64,000 nucleotides of DNA from Sitta carolinensis (taxonomy: Eukaryota > Chordata > Aves > Passeriformes > Sittidae): positions 8,437,859 to 8,501,858 of the forward strand of contig CM063287.1 in assembly GCA_032173965.1 (NCBI GenBank). The letters run 5' to 3'. Both the position numbers and the translations under genes were made by a program. Position 1 is the first letter of the stretch; each line of letters begins with the position of its first letter. Of this stretch, positions 43,101-52,692 are shown one piece after another. The notes beneath the pieces are model-generated. The model did no database searches, was not told the origin of the DNA, and saw nothing but the letters and a program-made list of their open reading frames with translations.

Positions 43101-43962
43101 TCCCTGAGCTGGACTGCAGCAAGTTGCCAGCATTACTGGGCCTCTTAACTGTAAGCATTTTTCTTTTTTGGTATCTCCTCTTATTTTGGTTTCACTAAGG
43201 TGCATTTATAGTGAATCATTTATGAAACTAAGTGTTGGACTGTGTTTTTCCAGGATGTTTGGAATCTGAGCAGCAGCACAGCCGTCTATGGGTATAGGTA
43301 CTGTAGGAGAGATTCCTTTGGCTAAGGCAATAACTGCTGCTGTCCCAGTTAGGAATATTATCTGGGACAGGACTGTAGGATCATACACACCCCAACATAC
43401 TCAAGCATGCACTCCCTCAAGTGGAAATTAAGCAGGAACACTCAGCATAGGAGCAACCTCTCTGTGGAGCAGTACCTGTTCTTGAGTCCTCTTGGTGTCT
43501 CTGCTAACCCTGCTGCATGGCCTGATAAGCATGAACCAGAGCCCAGGAAAGCAGTGCATAACGTCCATAACTTCAAGTGCACTCATAGAAAACAGAATGG
43601 TGTGGTTTAGAATCATTGTGTCCTTATAATAATGGCGTTGATTTTTCTGAATCTGAAAATTATTCTTGCCTCAAGACATTTTTTTTTAAGATTAAGAAAT
43701 TAATGGACAGTGTGGCCTTAATATAAAATTACTGCTGTGAGGTTGACTAGTAGCAAGTGCTCTCTTAATGTTAAGCTTTATTTGTTGATTTCAACTAAAA
43801 CCTAGTAAAAAAATGCCTGAGTTGGTGTTGCTTCCCTTATTTTGAAACAATGCATTTCTTTGTTGAAAATCTTCCCTGAAAGTTTGAATGCTTTGGCCAC
43901 AATCTATTTATTGCTGGTTTATTACTACTGTGTTTACAGCATTAATTGCAGATGTGTTATTT

Positions 43963-44030
43963 TGCATGTGTTCTATGATTGCTCTTTTCTTTTTTTTTTC
44001 TTTTCTTGGCCTGCATGTTTGCTACTACAG
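43963..44030 (+). promoter_or_regulatory. Cardiac exon acceptor region with two UGCAUG motifs
   Basis: TGCATG occurs at 43963-43968 and 44012-44017. The second lies between the long pyrimidine tract (about 43981-44008) and the AG at 44029-44030, 14 nt from the exon. UGCAUG is the binding site of RBFOX proteins. Upstream intronic sites near a 3' splice site usually repress inclusion, as established for F1-gamma exon 9 in muscle. Repression of this exon in skeletal muscle is an inference. Confidence 0.55.
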
Positions 44031-44437
44031 GAACCTGCTTGGGAAATCAATGGCAACAGAACAACCTTCAGCCCTCTAACTAACACGGCGACTGGGCCTA
44101 TGGGTAGTGTTTTAGCAACCAATGGAACCTTTTCAGGCTACCTCAACCAGCAAGAGATCAGCCTTTCAAATAGCTCTTCCTACCTAAAGACTACCACAGT
44201 TAGATCTTCCATGTCCTCTCAGTCTGTGACTCCTGACATTTCACCTGCCAAGAGCACTTTAGGTTCCAAAGGCAGCCCTGCCTCGGCCGGTGGCAGTAGC
44301 CCTGCACACCAGCTGAGCCCTGCAAGGCAATATAACAACCCCATTGGCCTTTACTCGCCAGAGACCCTGAGGGAAATGGCTGAGATGCATAAATTGAGTC
44401 TCAACCGAAGGGCTTCGGAAGGTGGACTCCCTAGAGG
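44031..44437 (+). CDS. LDB3: LDB3 cardiac-type exon (exon 4) with ZM motif
   Basis: The 407-nt exon lies between tactacag and a gtaggt donor, begins in phase 0 and ends two bases into a Gly codon. It encodes 135 residues. The first hundred or so are Ser/Thr/Pro/Asn-rich (EPAWEINGNRTTFSP at the start) and look disordered. The end carries the ZASP-like motif ARQYNNPIGLYSPETLREMA, which is nearly identical to that of human cardiac exon 4. The ZM motif binds the alpha-actinin rod and helps target the protein to the Z-disc. The upstream part matches the human exon only loosely (human begins DPALDTNG), so the conserved core is the last third. An in-frame TAG follows immediately after the donor, so retention of the intron would truncate the protein. 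The exon is expected to be included in heart transcripts and excluded in adult skeletal muscle (mammalian knowledge). Confidence 0.95.
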
Positions 44438-47400
44438 GTAGGTAACATGTTACCATCTTTAATTATTTCAATAAGTAATGAACTTGCTGAACGGTGAATG
44501 TAATGGTGCTTACCCTGTTGTGCATTTGCCTGGCAATCATGATTAAGGTCTGGATCAATCATTAAATTTTCCAGTAGCCCCCAAAACATATCCACATTGC
44601 CATTACAGAACAATGGTTGTTGGTAGCTGAAGTGCAGCACGGATTGGCAATAGTCAGCAGAGCACGAGGGGGAACATGTAGGACTGAAGTAACTGTAATC
44701 ATCTCGGGTTGTGGTACTCAGCAGTTCCAACTGCTGCATGGAGTCTCAGAGAACCAAGTATTGATGTCAGACCTCAGAGCAGCTGATATAAACCACACCT
44801 GATCTTTGGTACTTTTCTAAAGAGAAACAGCTTTGACCAGCAAATCTGACATGCTTGGCTACTAGAGTGTCCTGCTGTAATTCTTGCCTTAATGCATTGG
44901 CTTTCCTGTGCAAAATGAGTCAGAACTGCAATATTTTGAATCCTCTGGTTTGAAGAATGCCTTGCATCTGTTAGCTTTAATGTTAACTTTGCTGTAATAA
45001 GGAATGATCTCCAAATCCTGTCCAGATAGTTTGATCCCATGCTGTCAAGGATTTCCATATTCCTATACTGCAGGTCATCTCTTTAATTAGTAGGTTTGTG
45101 AAGTGAGGAGCTTGGATTACAGTACATGAGAAAAAGCAGTGAGAAACAGGTTTTTCTAATTTTTTTGCCTTCCTGTATAAATTGGGAAACCAATCTAATT
45201 TTTTATTTGTTTTTAATAGTTTATATGTGGTTTTATTTTGGGGTTTTTTTAAGTGAAGATAAATTTCTTCTTAGGAATATGGGGAAAAGTGTTTTTCTTA
45301 CACTAGGGACTTGGGTATATAAGGAAAACCGGAAAATTCTGACAATCCACTCAAGGTCTGATAGCAAATATATATCTTCGAGTTCTTTTTATCGCTTTGC
45401 AGAAGCTCTTTGCAAAAGTAAAACCAAGAGGTTTTAAATTGTAGTAAAGTAGGGATATTTCATCCTATTAAAAGAGCATATACACCTGTTCTAGATGATT
45501 CAGGCAGTTTTAGATGATTCACTGCCATTCTCTTGAGCACTCAACTTTAACAGTCCTAATTAACTTACCTGAGAAAATTCTATCCTCCCTCCACATACTG
45601 GATAATTAAGTAAAGCAATTAGTGTTTAAAAGAAAATAATTTCAGTTAGTAAGCAAGATCAGAAAAATATACCTCTCTTAATTTACAGTTTTCTGAAGAA
45701 TAGCAATTCTTGTCTTATTTCAATTTACAGAGTTTCCTGAGAGTATACCTTGTTGTCTTTTTCTCCACTGTGTTCATAACCCTCCTTAATACCTGCAGGA
45801 GTGAGGGTGAAGGGGCTGAATTTTGGATGGCTCAGCATTGTGACTGTTACCAGTATTACAACACAGCTGCATCCATCACTCACCAAAGTCGATGTGAGCC
45901 TTTCTATTCAGTTTCAACCAAATTTTAGGGAACTGCTGTCTGCCTTTACCATCTGTAACACTGAAGAACAACCAAGAAAATAAAAAAAAAAAACCTTATC
46001 GTGCAGCACAGGAACATTCTACAAGATGAAAGAGCCCAGAAGCACTAAATGTATGTGTCTTGTCAGGTATCTTCTCTGAGATTTAGACAACTGTTCATCT
46101 CTGTTGACATGCAGAGAAAATTCAGAGCTCAGTAGTGCTATCATTTCCACTCCCACTTGACTGTTATCCATGAAGTAAGAAGTATCTTGCCTCCTGCTCT
46201 GTGGAGAAAAACATGGAACCTGTAACTATTTTGGGATTTAGTGGCATCCATGATAATCTCAATCTCACAGTGCACATATCTGACAAAGGAAGCACTGTGA
46301 GCACTGCAAAATCAGCTCTGGTCTTTGTTGGGAACACTCTTGCCATATAATTCAACATGGTTGTGGTATTGTGGTGCTCCAACACTGAATTCATTGTGGT
46401 TTCACAAACATGCACTTAGCTGTGTGGTAAAAGCTGTGAGAAAGTTCAAGCATAAGGAGTGATCTTAAGGTATGTTTCAGTTCTGTGCACTTTTCACCAT
46501 ATGATTTCAACTTAATTGTGTGAATTGCTGTGAGAGGTTTAGCTAAACCCTTTGGAAAGTCCTATCAAGAAGCTGAAATTAATTTTGAGATTGTTTCCTT
46601 GATCTGTGAAGAATAACAAAGCATCTGTTTGTTTGATACACTTTACATTAAAGCTTTATCGCTCTGACCCAAGGTGAAAAATTAGATAGCCTGTTAGGAG
46701 TGTGGAACGTGATGTGCTGAAAGCTCTGGAGTGTATGAGTAAATATGAACAGTGAGTCATAGTTTGTAACATGCATCTTTTTCATTCCAGTGTAAGTTAT
46801 TTTTCACTTTGTAGGTCAAGGGCAGTAAATACCTGTCCCACTAGTACATGCCAGGTGGCTTGGGTTACTGGCCTCATACTGTGTGACCTCTGCTAGCAGT
46901 AAGTTGGGTGTTCCAGACATGTCCCTAGATAGAATCAAACTAAAATAATGTGTGGCTCTGATCTGGGAGGAATTTTCTCATCCCTTCCTAAACAAAGGGA
47001 GAAGTGAAGCTTTACTGTTGTTGAATTAAGCTATAGCAGCCTCTTCACATCTCAAAAATCTTTACTGAGACTTGACTGCTGGGCTGTTCTTAGTGTGTGC
47101 ACATAATATTTCTTTTCTTTGCACATACTTTTATATTCCTTTAATTAAGGTGTATTTTAGGGGTTTGGTAGTCCTGCCTTGAAAATGTTATTTTATATGT
47201 ATGGTAGATGCCTGGATGAGTCACAAAATGATACTATTACACTTGGTTTCATTGTAAATGAGTGCCCAGCTGTCCTGCATATACCTAAAATGAATTTAGG
47301 CTCACTGATGTGCTTACAGGCTGCAGCTTGTTCCTAACATATCTCTACCAGTTCCTGTAAGAGACTGATATATTTGGCTTAATGTAGGGTTTATAAAGCT

Positions 47401-48822
47401 ACGAGAAATATTTTCAAATCTGAGAGTCTGACAGGTAGCTGCAGGGGGTGATATGTGATTGCTTCACCATGGAAATGCAGAAGTGCAAAGCCTTTACCTC
47501 ATTAGTGCGCTTTTGATCATGAAAAGCGCTGTTGGATGAGCCAAGGCAAAAGGATCATATGTAGGAAGAAGCAGTAATATCAAAGGTTCTGCAAGGAAAA
47601 AGCAGGAGGAGCCAAATCCACTTGGAATGTCACTCTTAACAGTGTAACTTTGCTGTCCAGTATTTTGTATCAGTCCCAGATACAAAAATGTCACAGCAGC
47701 AAGTTAGAATCCTCAGTGCCCAGTTCTGTCAACAGCATTCCATGCAGCTAAGTAAGAAGAAAAGTTTGTTAACTCACTCTGGGTCTCCCCCTCTTTATTT
47801 TGCACAAAATATGATTAATTAGCCTTCAACTAAGAAAAGAACAGAATGTGGGTATTCTAAGATTTGGGGAAAAAAAAAAAAAGTTAAAATAAACATCACA
47901 GCCCATTACTGCTATTTGTGCAACCACCCACCCTGAAGAGTGATTGGGAAGAGCACTGTAGTCCAGACTGAGCACACTCTGTTCTGCACTCCCAGCTCTA
48001 TCCTATGCTATGGTGCTTTGGAATTACTATGCAAGCACCATTGCTGGTTTATGCAGAGATGCAGGAATGGAGTGTGAACATACCTTTATTTCATACTGTA
48101 CACATAGCAGTTGGAATAAAATATCCCAATATGGATATCCCAAAAAACGTATAATGTGCGCTTGCTTCGTTTCACGTGGAATAAGTTAGGAATGACTATT
48201 CCAAAGTTAATTGGCTTACACCCCTCTTGGCATAATGTAGATGCAGTCATACCTAGGCAAATGCTTTGTTATATATAAAGGCATTTTCCTTTAGTTTTAG
48301 CTTTAAAGCATTTACCAATATATTCTTTGTATCTTCTCCAGCATGTAAAAGACTTAAAAATCAGTCTTGCAAAACCAACTCTGAGGGTGGCCTGAGGAGA
48401 ACAGATTTCATCCCTGAATATTCAGTATCTAAGAGAAAAATACAGTCTCTACCACTATTTGCTATTTTCAGATTAGAATATACTCTGAAAATCCTCTTTT
48501 TCCCTCTGTTCCCTCCTCCCTTCACTTTGGTAGTAGTACTTTTAAGGATGCACAGCAATAAGGTCACGTTCAAGGGTCTGCCAAAATGCCATGGTACCCC
48601 ACTAAGTCCTGGTGGATCAACTGTAATCCCTGCATTTTTTCCTTTCTTAATCATGTTGGGGTTTTTAGGCAAACATTTACTTTTTGTTCTTATTTGTAGA
48701 TGGTCTGAGAAGAGCTGTAGTAATCTTTTGTAAATATCTTTTGCCCTTTGCAGTCTACAAACTATTGACTTTTTTCTGTGGGGTTTGTTTTGATGTTGTT
48801 TGTTCTCTTTCTCTTCTTCTAG
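44438..48822 (+). other. LDB3: Intron between cardiac exon and microexon
   Basis: This 4.4-kb intron has a gtaggt donor and a ttctag acceptor. It carries one UGCAUG at 44735-44740, about 300 nt after the cardiac exon, and otherwise AT-rich unremarkable sequence. The open frame at 48266-48733 just upstream of the microexon has no exon-like edges and is treated as chance. I see no transposon remnant. Confidence 0.85.
48801..48822 (+). promoter_or_regulatory. UCUU-rich polypyrimidine tract before the microexon
   Basis: The 20 nt before the acceptor AG read tgttctctttctcttcttct, packed with UCUU and CUUCU. These are the preferred contacts of PTB and also of RBM20, a cardiac repressor for which mammalian LDB3 is a reported target. 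Repression of the microexon in heart through this tract would fit the skeletal use of the exon, but that is inference. Confidence 0.45.
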
Positions 48823-48845
48823 GTCATAACCAACACCGCTGCCAA
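48823..48845 (+). CDS. LDB3: LDB3 skeletal-type microexon (exon 5), 23 nt
   Basis: This 23-nt exon is too short for gene finders to call easily. It lies after cttcttctag and before gttagt. It encodes V-I-T-N-T-A-A plus two bases (aa) that join the first base of the 52213 exon to make Asn. The joined reading VITNTAAN-TDFTERFNP aligns without gaps to human VVVNSPAN-ADYQERFNP, and its phases fit both neighbours exactly. These two independent constraints make the call strong despite the size. It starts in phase 0, so it can follow the linker exon directly. The donor gttagt departs from the gtaagt/gtrrgt consensus, which suggests a regulated exon. Confidence 0.88.
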
Positions 48846-51800
48846 GTTAGTATCACCTCTCTGTAGTGCTGGATGTTGTGTGATGCTGTGTGTGTGAAGA
48901 TGTGTTTTCTGGGGTAGCATGATCCCCTGTATCCCTGCTGTGTCTGCTTGTGAGTGCAAGTATTTTTAAACATCTGCTTGGTGTGGCAAGCGCCCTGCGC
49001 TGCCCCTGCTGTCCAGCAGTGCTCCCGCTTGGCATTTCTTGGTGATGCTCTAATGCTGTGACTGGAGCTGCCACCTGAGCCTGCCCAGGTCTAAAAGCTT
49101 TCAGGTGGTTTTGCTTCTACGGGCAGGTTTAAGTCCTCTTGAATCTTTAAGTCAGCTTCATGCCCTCAGAGTTTGGAGAGCATTATCTGAGCCTTTTATG
49201 GTGTATTAGTAACATAGCTTCAGTGTTAAGTTAGTTTCTAAAGACTGCTAAAATTCAAACTTAGGTTGTCGTAAGACACTGATACGGGAAAAAAATCTAC
49301 AAAGTTATTTACCCTGATAAATGTATTGTCCAAAAAAGAAATAACTACTGATTTGAAAATGTGACTGATCTGCTTTATTTAGGAGAGTTCAGAGGTCCTC
49401 AGTTTTGACTGTAAGTTTTCTAGGGGCAGAGGATTGTCTCTAAACTCTTGCTTTTTGCCTCTGACCTGAGTGTTGCCCATAAATTGCTGGAGACTGGGTT
49501 AAATTGAGTATAAGACAAATAATTCTAATAGTTAAATGTCAAATTTAAACTGACAATACAAAGTTAGAAGTGAGAGAATACATAAAGTTGAAATAATATT
49601 TAGTGTATGTAATTTACACTGATCTGACATTCTCTTTTGATTTCAATGAGGTGTGTGAGTGTGATGATGTAACTTTGGAGTGAAAAACCCTAGCCAGTTT
49701 ACATTAAAAATTATTCTGACATGATTGTCTTAGAAAGCAGAAGTCACTTTATAGGGGTGTTTGTAATCTTACTTGCTTTGGGATGTATTTTTCCTGATCC
49801 TTTTTTAGCTTAGGAGAAAGATCCCATTCATTTTGCAGAGGTGCTGTCTGTGCAGCCTTACCTCTGCCACTTTGTCCTAGAGCCCAGCACCCCTTACAAG
49901 CACTAACATCTTCTGTTTGCTTCCAGAGTTAGAAAAGGCTTGGCGGTTGGCAGTCTGTACTTTTTTCTGTTATTTTTATGAGAGTCCTGTTCAATTCAGT
50001 GGAAGTTTTGCCTTGGTATGTGTAATGTGACTAAAACCTCGTGAAAGACATCACTGAAACTGTTTAAAGTCCACAAGTGAAAGCCCAAATGACTTCTGCT
50101 GCTACCATGAGGGAAGTTCAGGCTGTTCTGACATTAGTAGATTTGATTTCTGTAACTGACTATGGAAACCAATTACGTAGAACATTATTCTTTAACAATG
50201 GCATATTTAACCTTCCTTTCCTTCATACAGTCTTCTCAGATCTTGGGTTTGGAATCTCTTTAGTACTCTGAGTGTGAAAGAAAGAGATCACTAAATTCAA
50301 GATCTTGAGGACTTGTGTGTTTGTAATTATCATGTGATTATTTAGGTATTACAAAGAAAAGAGGTACTGTTGAAGTCAGGCATGTGCATGCTCAGTACAG
50401 CAACCTGCATGTGTCTGCACATCACCCCTCAAGAGATGATGTCAGTGTAATTATAGAATTGTCAGAGTTGATGAATAGTTAAGGGTGATGTATTTTAAAT
50501 GTGAGAATGTCTTGGTAAAAAGATAATTTTCACTTTTTGAATGCATAATGCTGCTTCCCCGTTCCCTCCCTTAAAAGGTTGGCAGTACAACTGAAGGCTG
50601 TGGCTGTAATGCAGCATGTGCACCTGTGTGTCTCTGGGCCTTGTGCATGTGGCTGTCCATGTCCTAGCCAGGGTTTGCAATGGTGTGTGACTGCATCTCT
50701 CTCTGTCCGTCCTCAATCAGGGCATCCCACCAAACAAAAGGCTGAAAACAGAGCAGAATCCCCTGGCTTCAGAGGTGGCACAGCACCTGTGATAATCTCC
50801 AGATAATTAAGTCATATGGCTGCCAGCCTTATTTGATTTTACCTTCCTTATCATGCTGGGTTGAGGGTTCAGTTTTAGCTCTCACCCTCTGGGGCTACCC
50901 ATGGTAAACAGGCACACTGTTGTGTGTGTAAAGAGAAAAAAACAATATTAGCAAATGAACTTACTATTTAATGTCTTAAACTGAAAAGGAAAATAGTTCC
51001 AAGCAAACAGAATTAAATTCTTCAGCATTTCTTCTGCAGGGGTAGAAATACCCATTTCCAGCTTTTGGGTTCAGTTCTGAATGAAACATTTATGAAATAC
51101 CTGTTATTTCACAAAGGATGGAATTCCCAGTTTTGTCCGGTATGGTGAGTGTATGGAATCTCTCCTGCTGGCAGCCTCCTGCTGCTGGCAGGACAGGAAC
51201 AGCAGACTAGAGATTCACCTGATCTCCCATAGGTTGAAAAATAGCAGCCACCTTAGTAGCTGACAGCTGAGGTTTAGCTTGTTCATAGGAATTCTGGGCA
51301 GTGCTCAGTCTAGGACTAGAACTATGCACAACTCAGCCCTGAAAAAAACCCAAAAACCAACCCAGCTGCTCTTTGGCTGCAGTCTGACTCGTTGTGGTGT
51401 TATGGGAGCTTCAGTCAGTTTGCATTTGGGGCTTAGTCTGTCAAATATAAAATCTTTCCTTGTAAATGGAGTCACTGGAAACTAAGGCAGCAACTCGTCC
51501 ACCTGCACTTGTCCAGTTGGTTGCAATGTTGCTTATTTTGATCAGGGAATGAGCATTTATCATGCCATAGCAGCACTTCAGGCTGGCTGTACAGAGATTT
51601 TGGGAAGATTTAATCTTTGTGAAGAAAGCCTTGAAGATTAAAAGGCACAAGTGCTAACTTTCACTGTGGTTAATAACACAGACAGAAAGTAGTGAAACCT
51701 TCTAAATAATAGAGAACCTGATATCTGTTTGCTTCACTGTACTTTCTAGACCTTTGTAAGACCCTTCTGAAAACATGAGTGGATGAAAAAAAAGTGGAAA

Positions 51801-52212
51801 TTCTCTGCACTGTGCATGTACGTCTCATGTGCATGCATATATACATGTGCATGTTTGTATCCACTTAGATGTATATATGCATGTAACAACAGAATTTTTG
51901 TATATGTAAGTATCACACAAGTACTTAAGGATTTTTTTGGTGGTATTTTAATACAGTGACAGCTATTTCACCTTTTTTTCCTTTTTATACATCGTAAGCC
52001 AACCCAAAAATGCCATCCATTTGCACAGCCATCTTCCCACTGCGGCTTGGTAGTTATGTTGTCTGCTCTTCTCTGGGGAGAAGCTTTGGTGGTGAGATGC
52101 CATGAACAGACGTGCACACTCCTCTCTTGGTGGTGCTTCCCTCACTTAACTTCACGCCTCTCTCCTTTCTTCCCCTCCCTTCCCCGTGGAACCTCACTCT
52201 TGCATAACCCAG
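48846..52212 (+). other. LDB3: Intron between microexon and skeletal ZM exon
   Basis: This 3.4-kb intron runs from gttagt to acccag. It is rich in UGCAUG: single sites at 50385, 50406 and 50644, and a cluster of four at 51813-51883. The last 250 nt are pyrimidine-rich (ctcctttcttcccctccc region). I recognise no other exon or transposon. Confidence 0.85.
51813..51883 (+). promoter_or_regulatory. Cluster of four UGCAUG motifs in alternating purine-pyrimidine DNA
   Basis: TGCATG begins at 51813, 51830, 51848 and 51878, four times in 71 nt, about 330-400 nt upstream of the skeletal exon. The surrounding tract alternates TG, CA and TA, so part of the recurrence may come from simple-sequence bias. 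Dense RBFOX binding is the functional reading. The tract could also adopt Z-DNA. Confidence 0.5.
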
Positions 52213-52416
52213 CACGGACTTCACGGAGCGTTTCAACCCCAATGTCCTGAAGGACTCTGCCCTGTCTACCCACAAACCCATTGAGGTGAAGGGCCTTGGC
52301 GGCAAGGCTACCATAATTCACGCGCAGTATAACACCCCGATCAGCATGTATTCCCAGGATGCTATCATGGATGCAATTGCAGGCCAGGCACAAGCCCAGG
52401 GTGGAGAATTTGCTGG
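52213..52416 (+). CDS. LDB3: LDB3 skeletal-type exon (exon 6) with second ZM-like motif
   Basis: The 204-nt exon sits between ataacccag and gtaagg. Its first base completes an Asn codon from the microexon; 67 codons follow, and it ends two bases into Gly. It encodes TDFTERFNPNVLKDSALSTH, then KPIEVKGLGGKATIIHAQ, then the ZM-like YNTPISMYSQDAIMDAIAGQ and a Gln/Ala/Gly tail. The match to human is close to identical after the first ten residues. Residues equivalent to human Ala147 (codon 52307-52309) and Ala165 (codon 52361-52363), whose substitutions A147T and A165V cause zaspopathy, are both Ala here. The exon is phase-symmetric (68 codons' worth), so it can be skipped without a frameshift if the microexon or cardiac exon precedes it. 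It is GC-richer than its introns, as expected for constrained coding sequence. Confidence 0.96.
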
Positions 52417-52451
52417 GTAAGGTTGTTTCCTTCTGTGGAATGCTCTTTCTC

Positions 52452-52457
52452 TGCATG
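52452..52457 (+). promoter_or_regulatory. UGCAUG 36 nt downstream of the skeletal exon
   Basis: A single TGCATG lies 35 nt beyond the last base of the 52213-52416 exon, inside a pyrimidine-rich context (ctctttctctgcatgg). RBFOX sites just downstream of an exon generally promote its inclusion (established position rule). The role here is inferred. Confidence 0.5.
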
Positions 52458-52609
52458 GTACTTGTAACATCCCTACCTTCGTAACACAGTTGCTGTTCCT
52501 AGACTCTCTCTTTTTCCTGGGGTATATTACACATGAAAAATGCCTATCAATCCTAGACAATGTCTAAAAGCACTTCCATGTTTTAAAGTTAAAGGGGTGG
52601 ATCACTAGA

Positions 52610-52692
52610 AAATCACAGTATGTTTTTTTTGTTAGAAGGGACCTAAAAAATTATCTAGTTCCAGCCCCCCTACCATGGTCAGGGGCACCTTA
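52610..52692 (-). mobile_element. CR1-type LINE 3'-end remnant
   Basis: The stretch aatcacag...gttagaagggacctaaaa, then atctagttccagcccccc, then ccatggtcaggggcacctt follows the familiar inverted 3' end of avian CR1 elements (…ggaagggacc…tctagttccaaccccc…). The orientation places the element on the minus strand. Similarity fades after 52692, so only about 80 nt remain, with several substitutions. This is the only interspersed repeat I could recognise, and it is the main clue that the host is a bird or other sauropsid. Confidence 0.8.

Larger units (their letters stand above)
37438..44030 (+). other. LDB3: Intron before the cardiac-type exon
   Basis: This 6.6-kb intron contains a T/G-rich low-complexity tract (40075-40153), an AAT run near 41165-41184, a purine-rich patch around 39230-39480 and a GC-richer patch near 41300-41410. 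None of these resembles a known element. Near the 3' end it carries UGCAUG hexamers at 42761, 42780, 43963 and 44012 and a long pyrimidine tract. Open frames here, such as 42095-42472, are not exon-like. Confidence 0.85.

Noticed and set aside
48266..48733. 155-codon open frame just upstream of the microexon
   Set aside because: It lacks splice sites matching LDB3 phases, resembles no known protein, and is rich in Leu/Phe as expected from translated T-rich intron.
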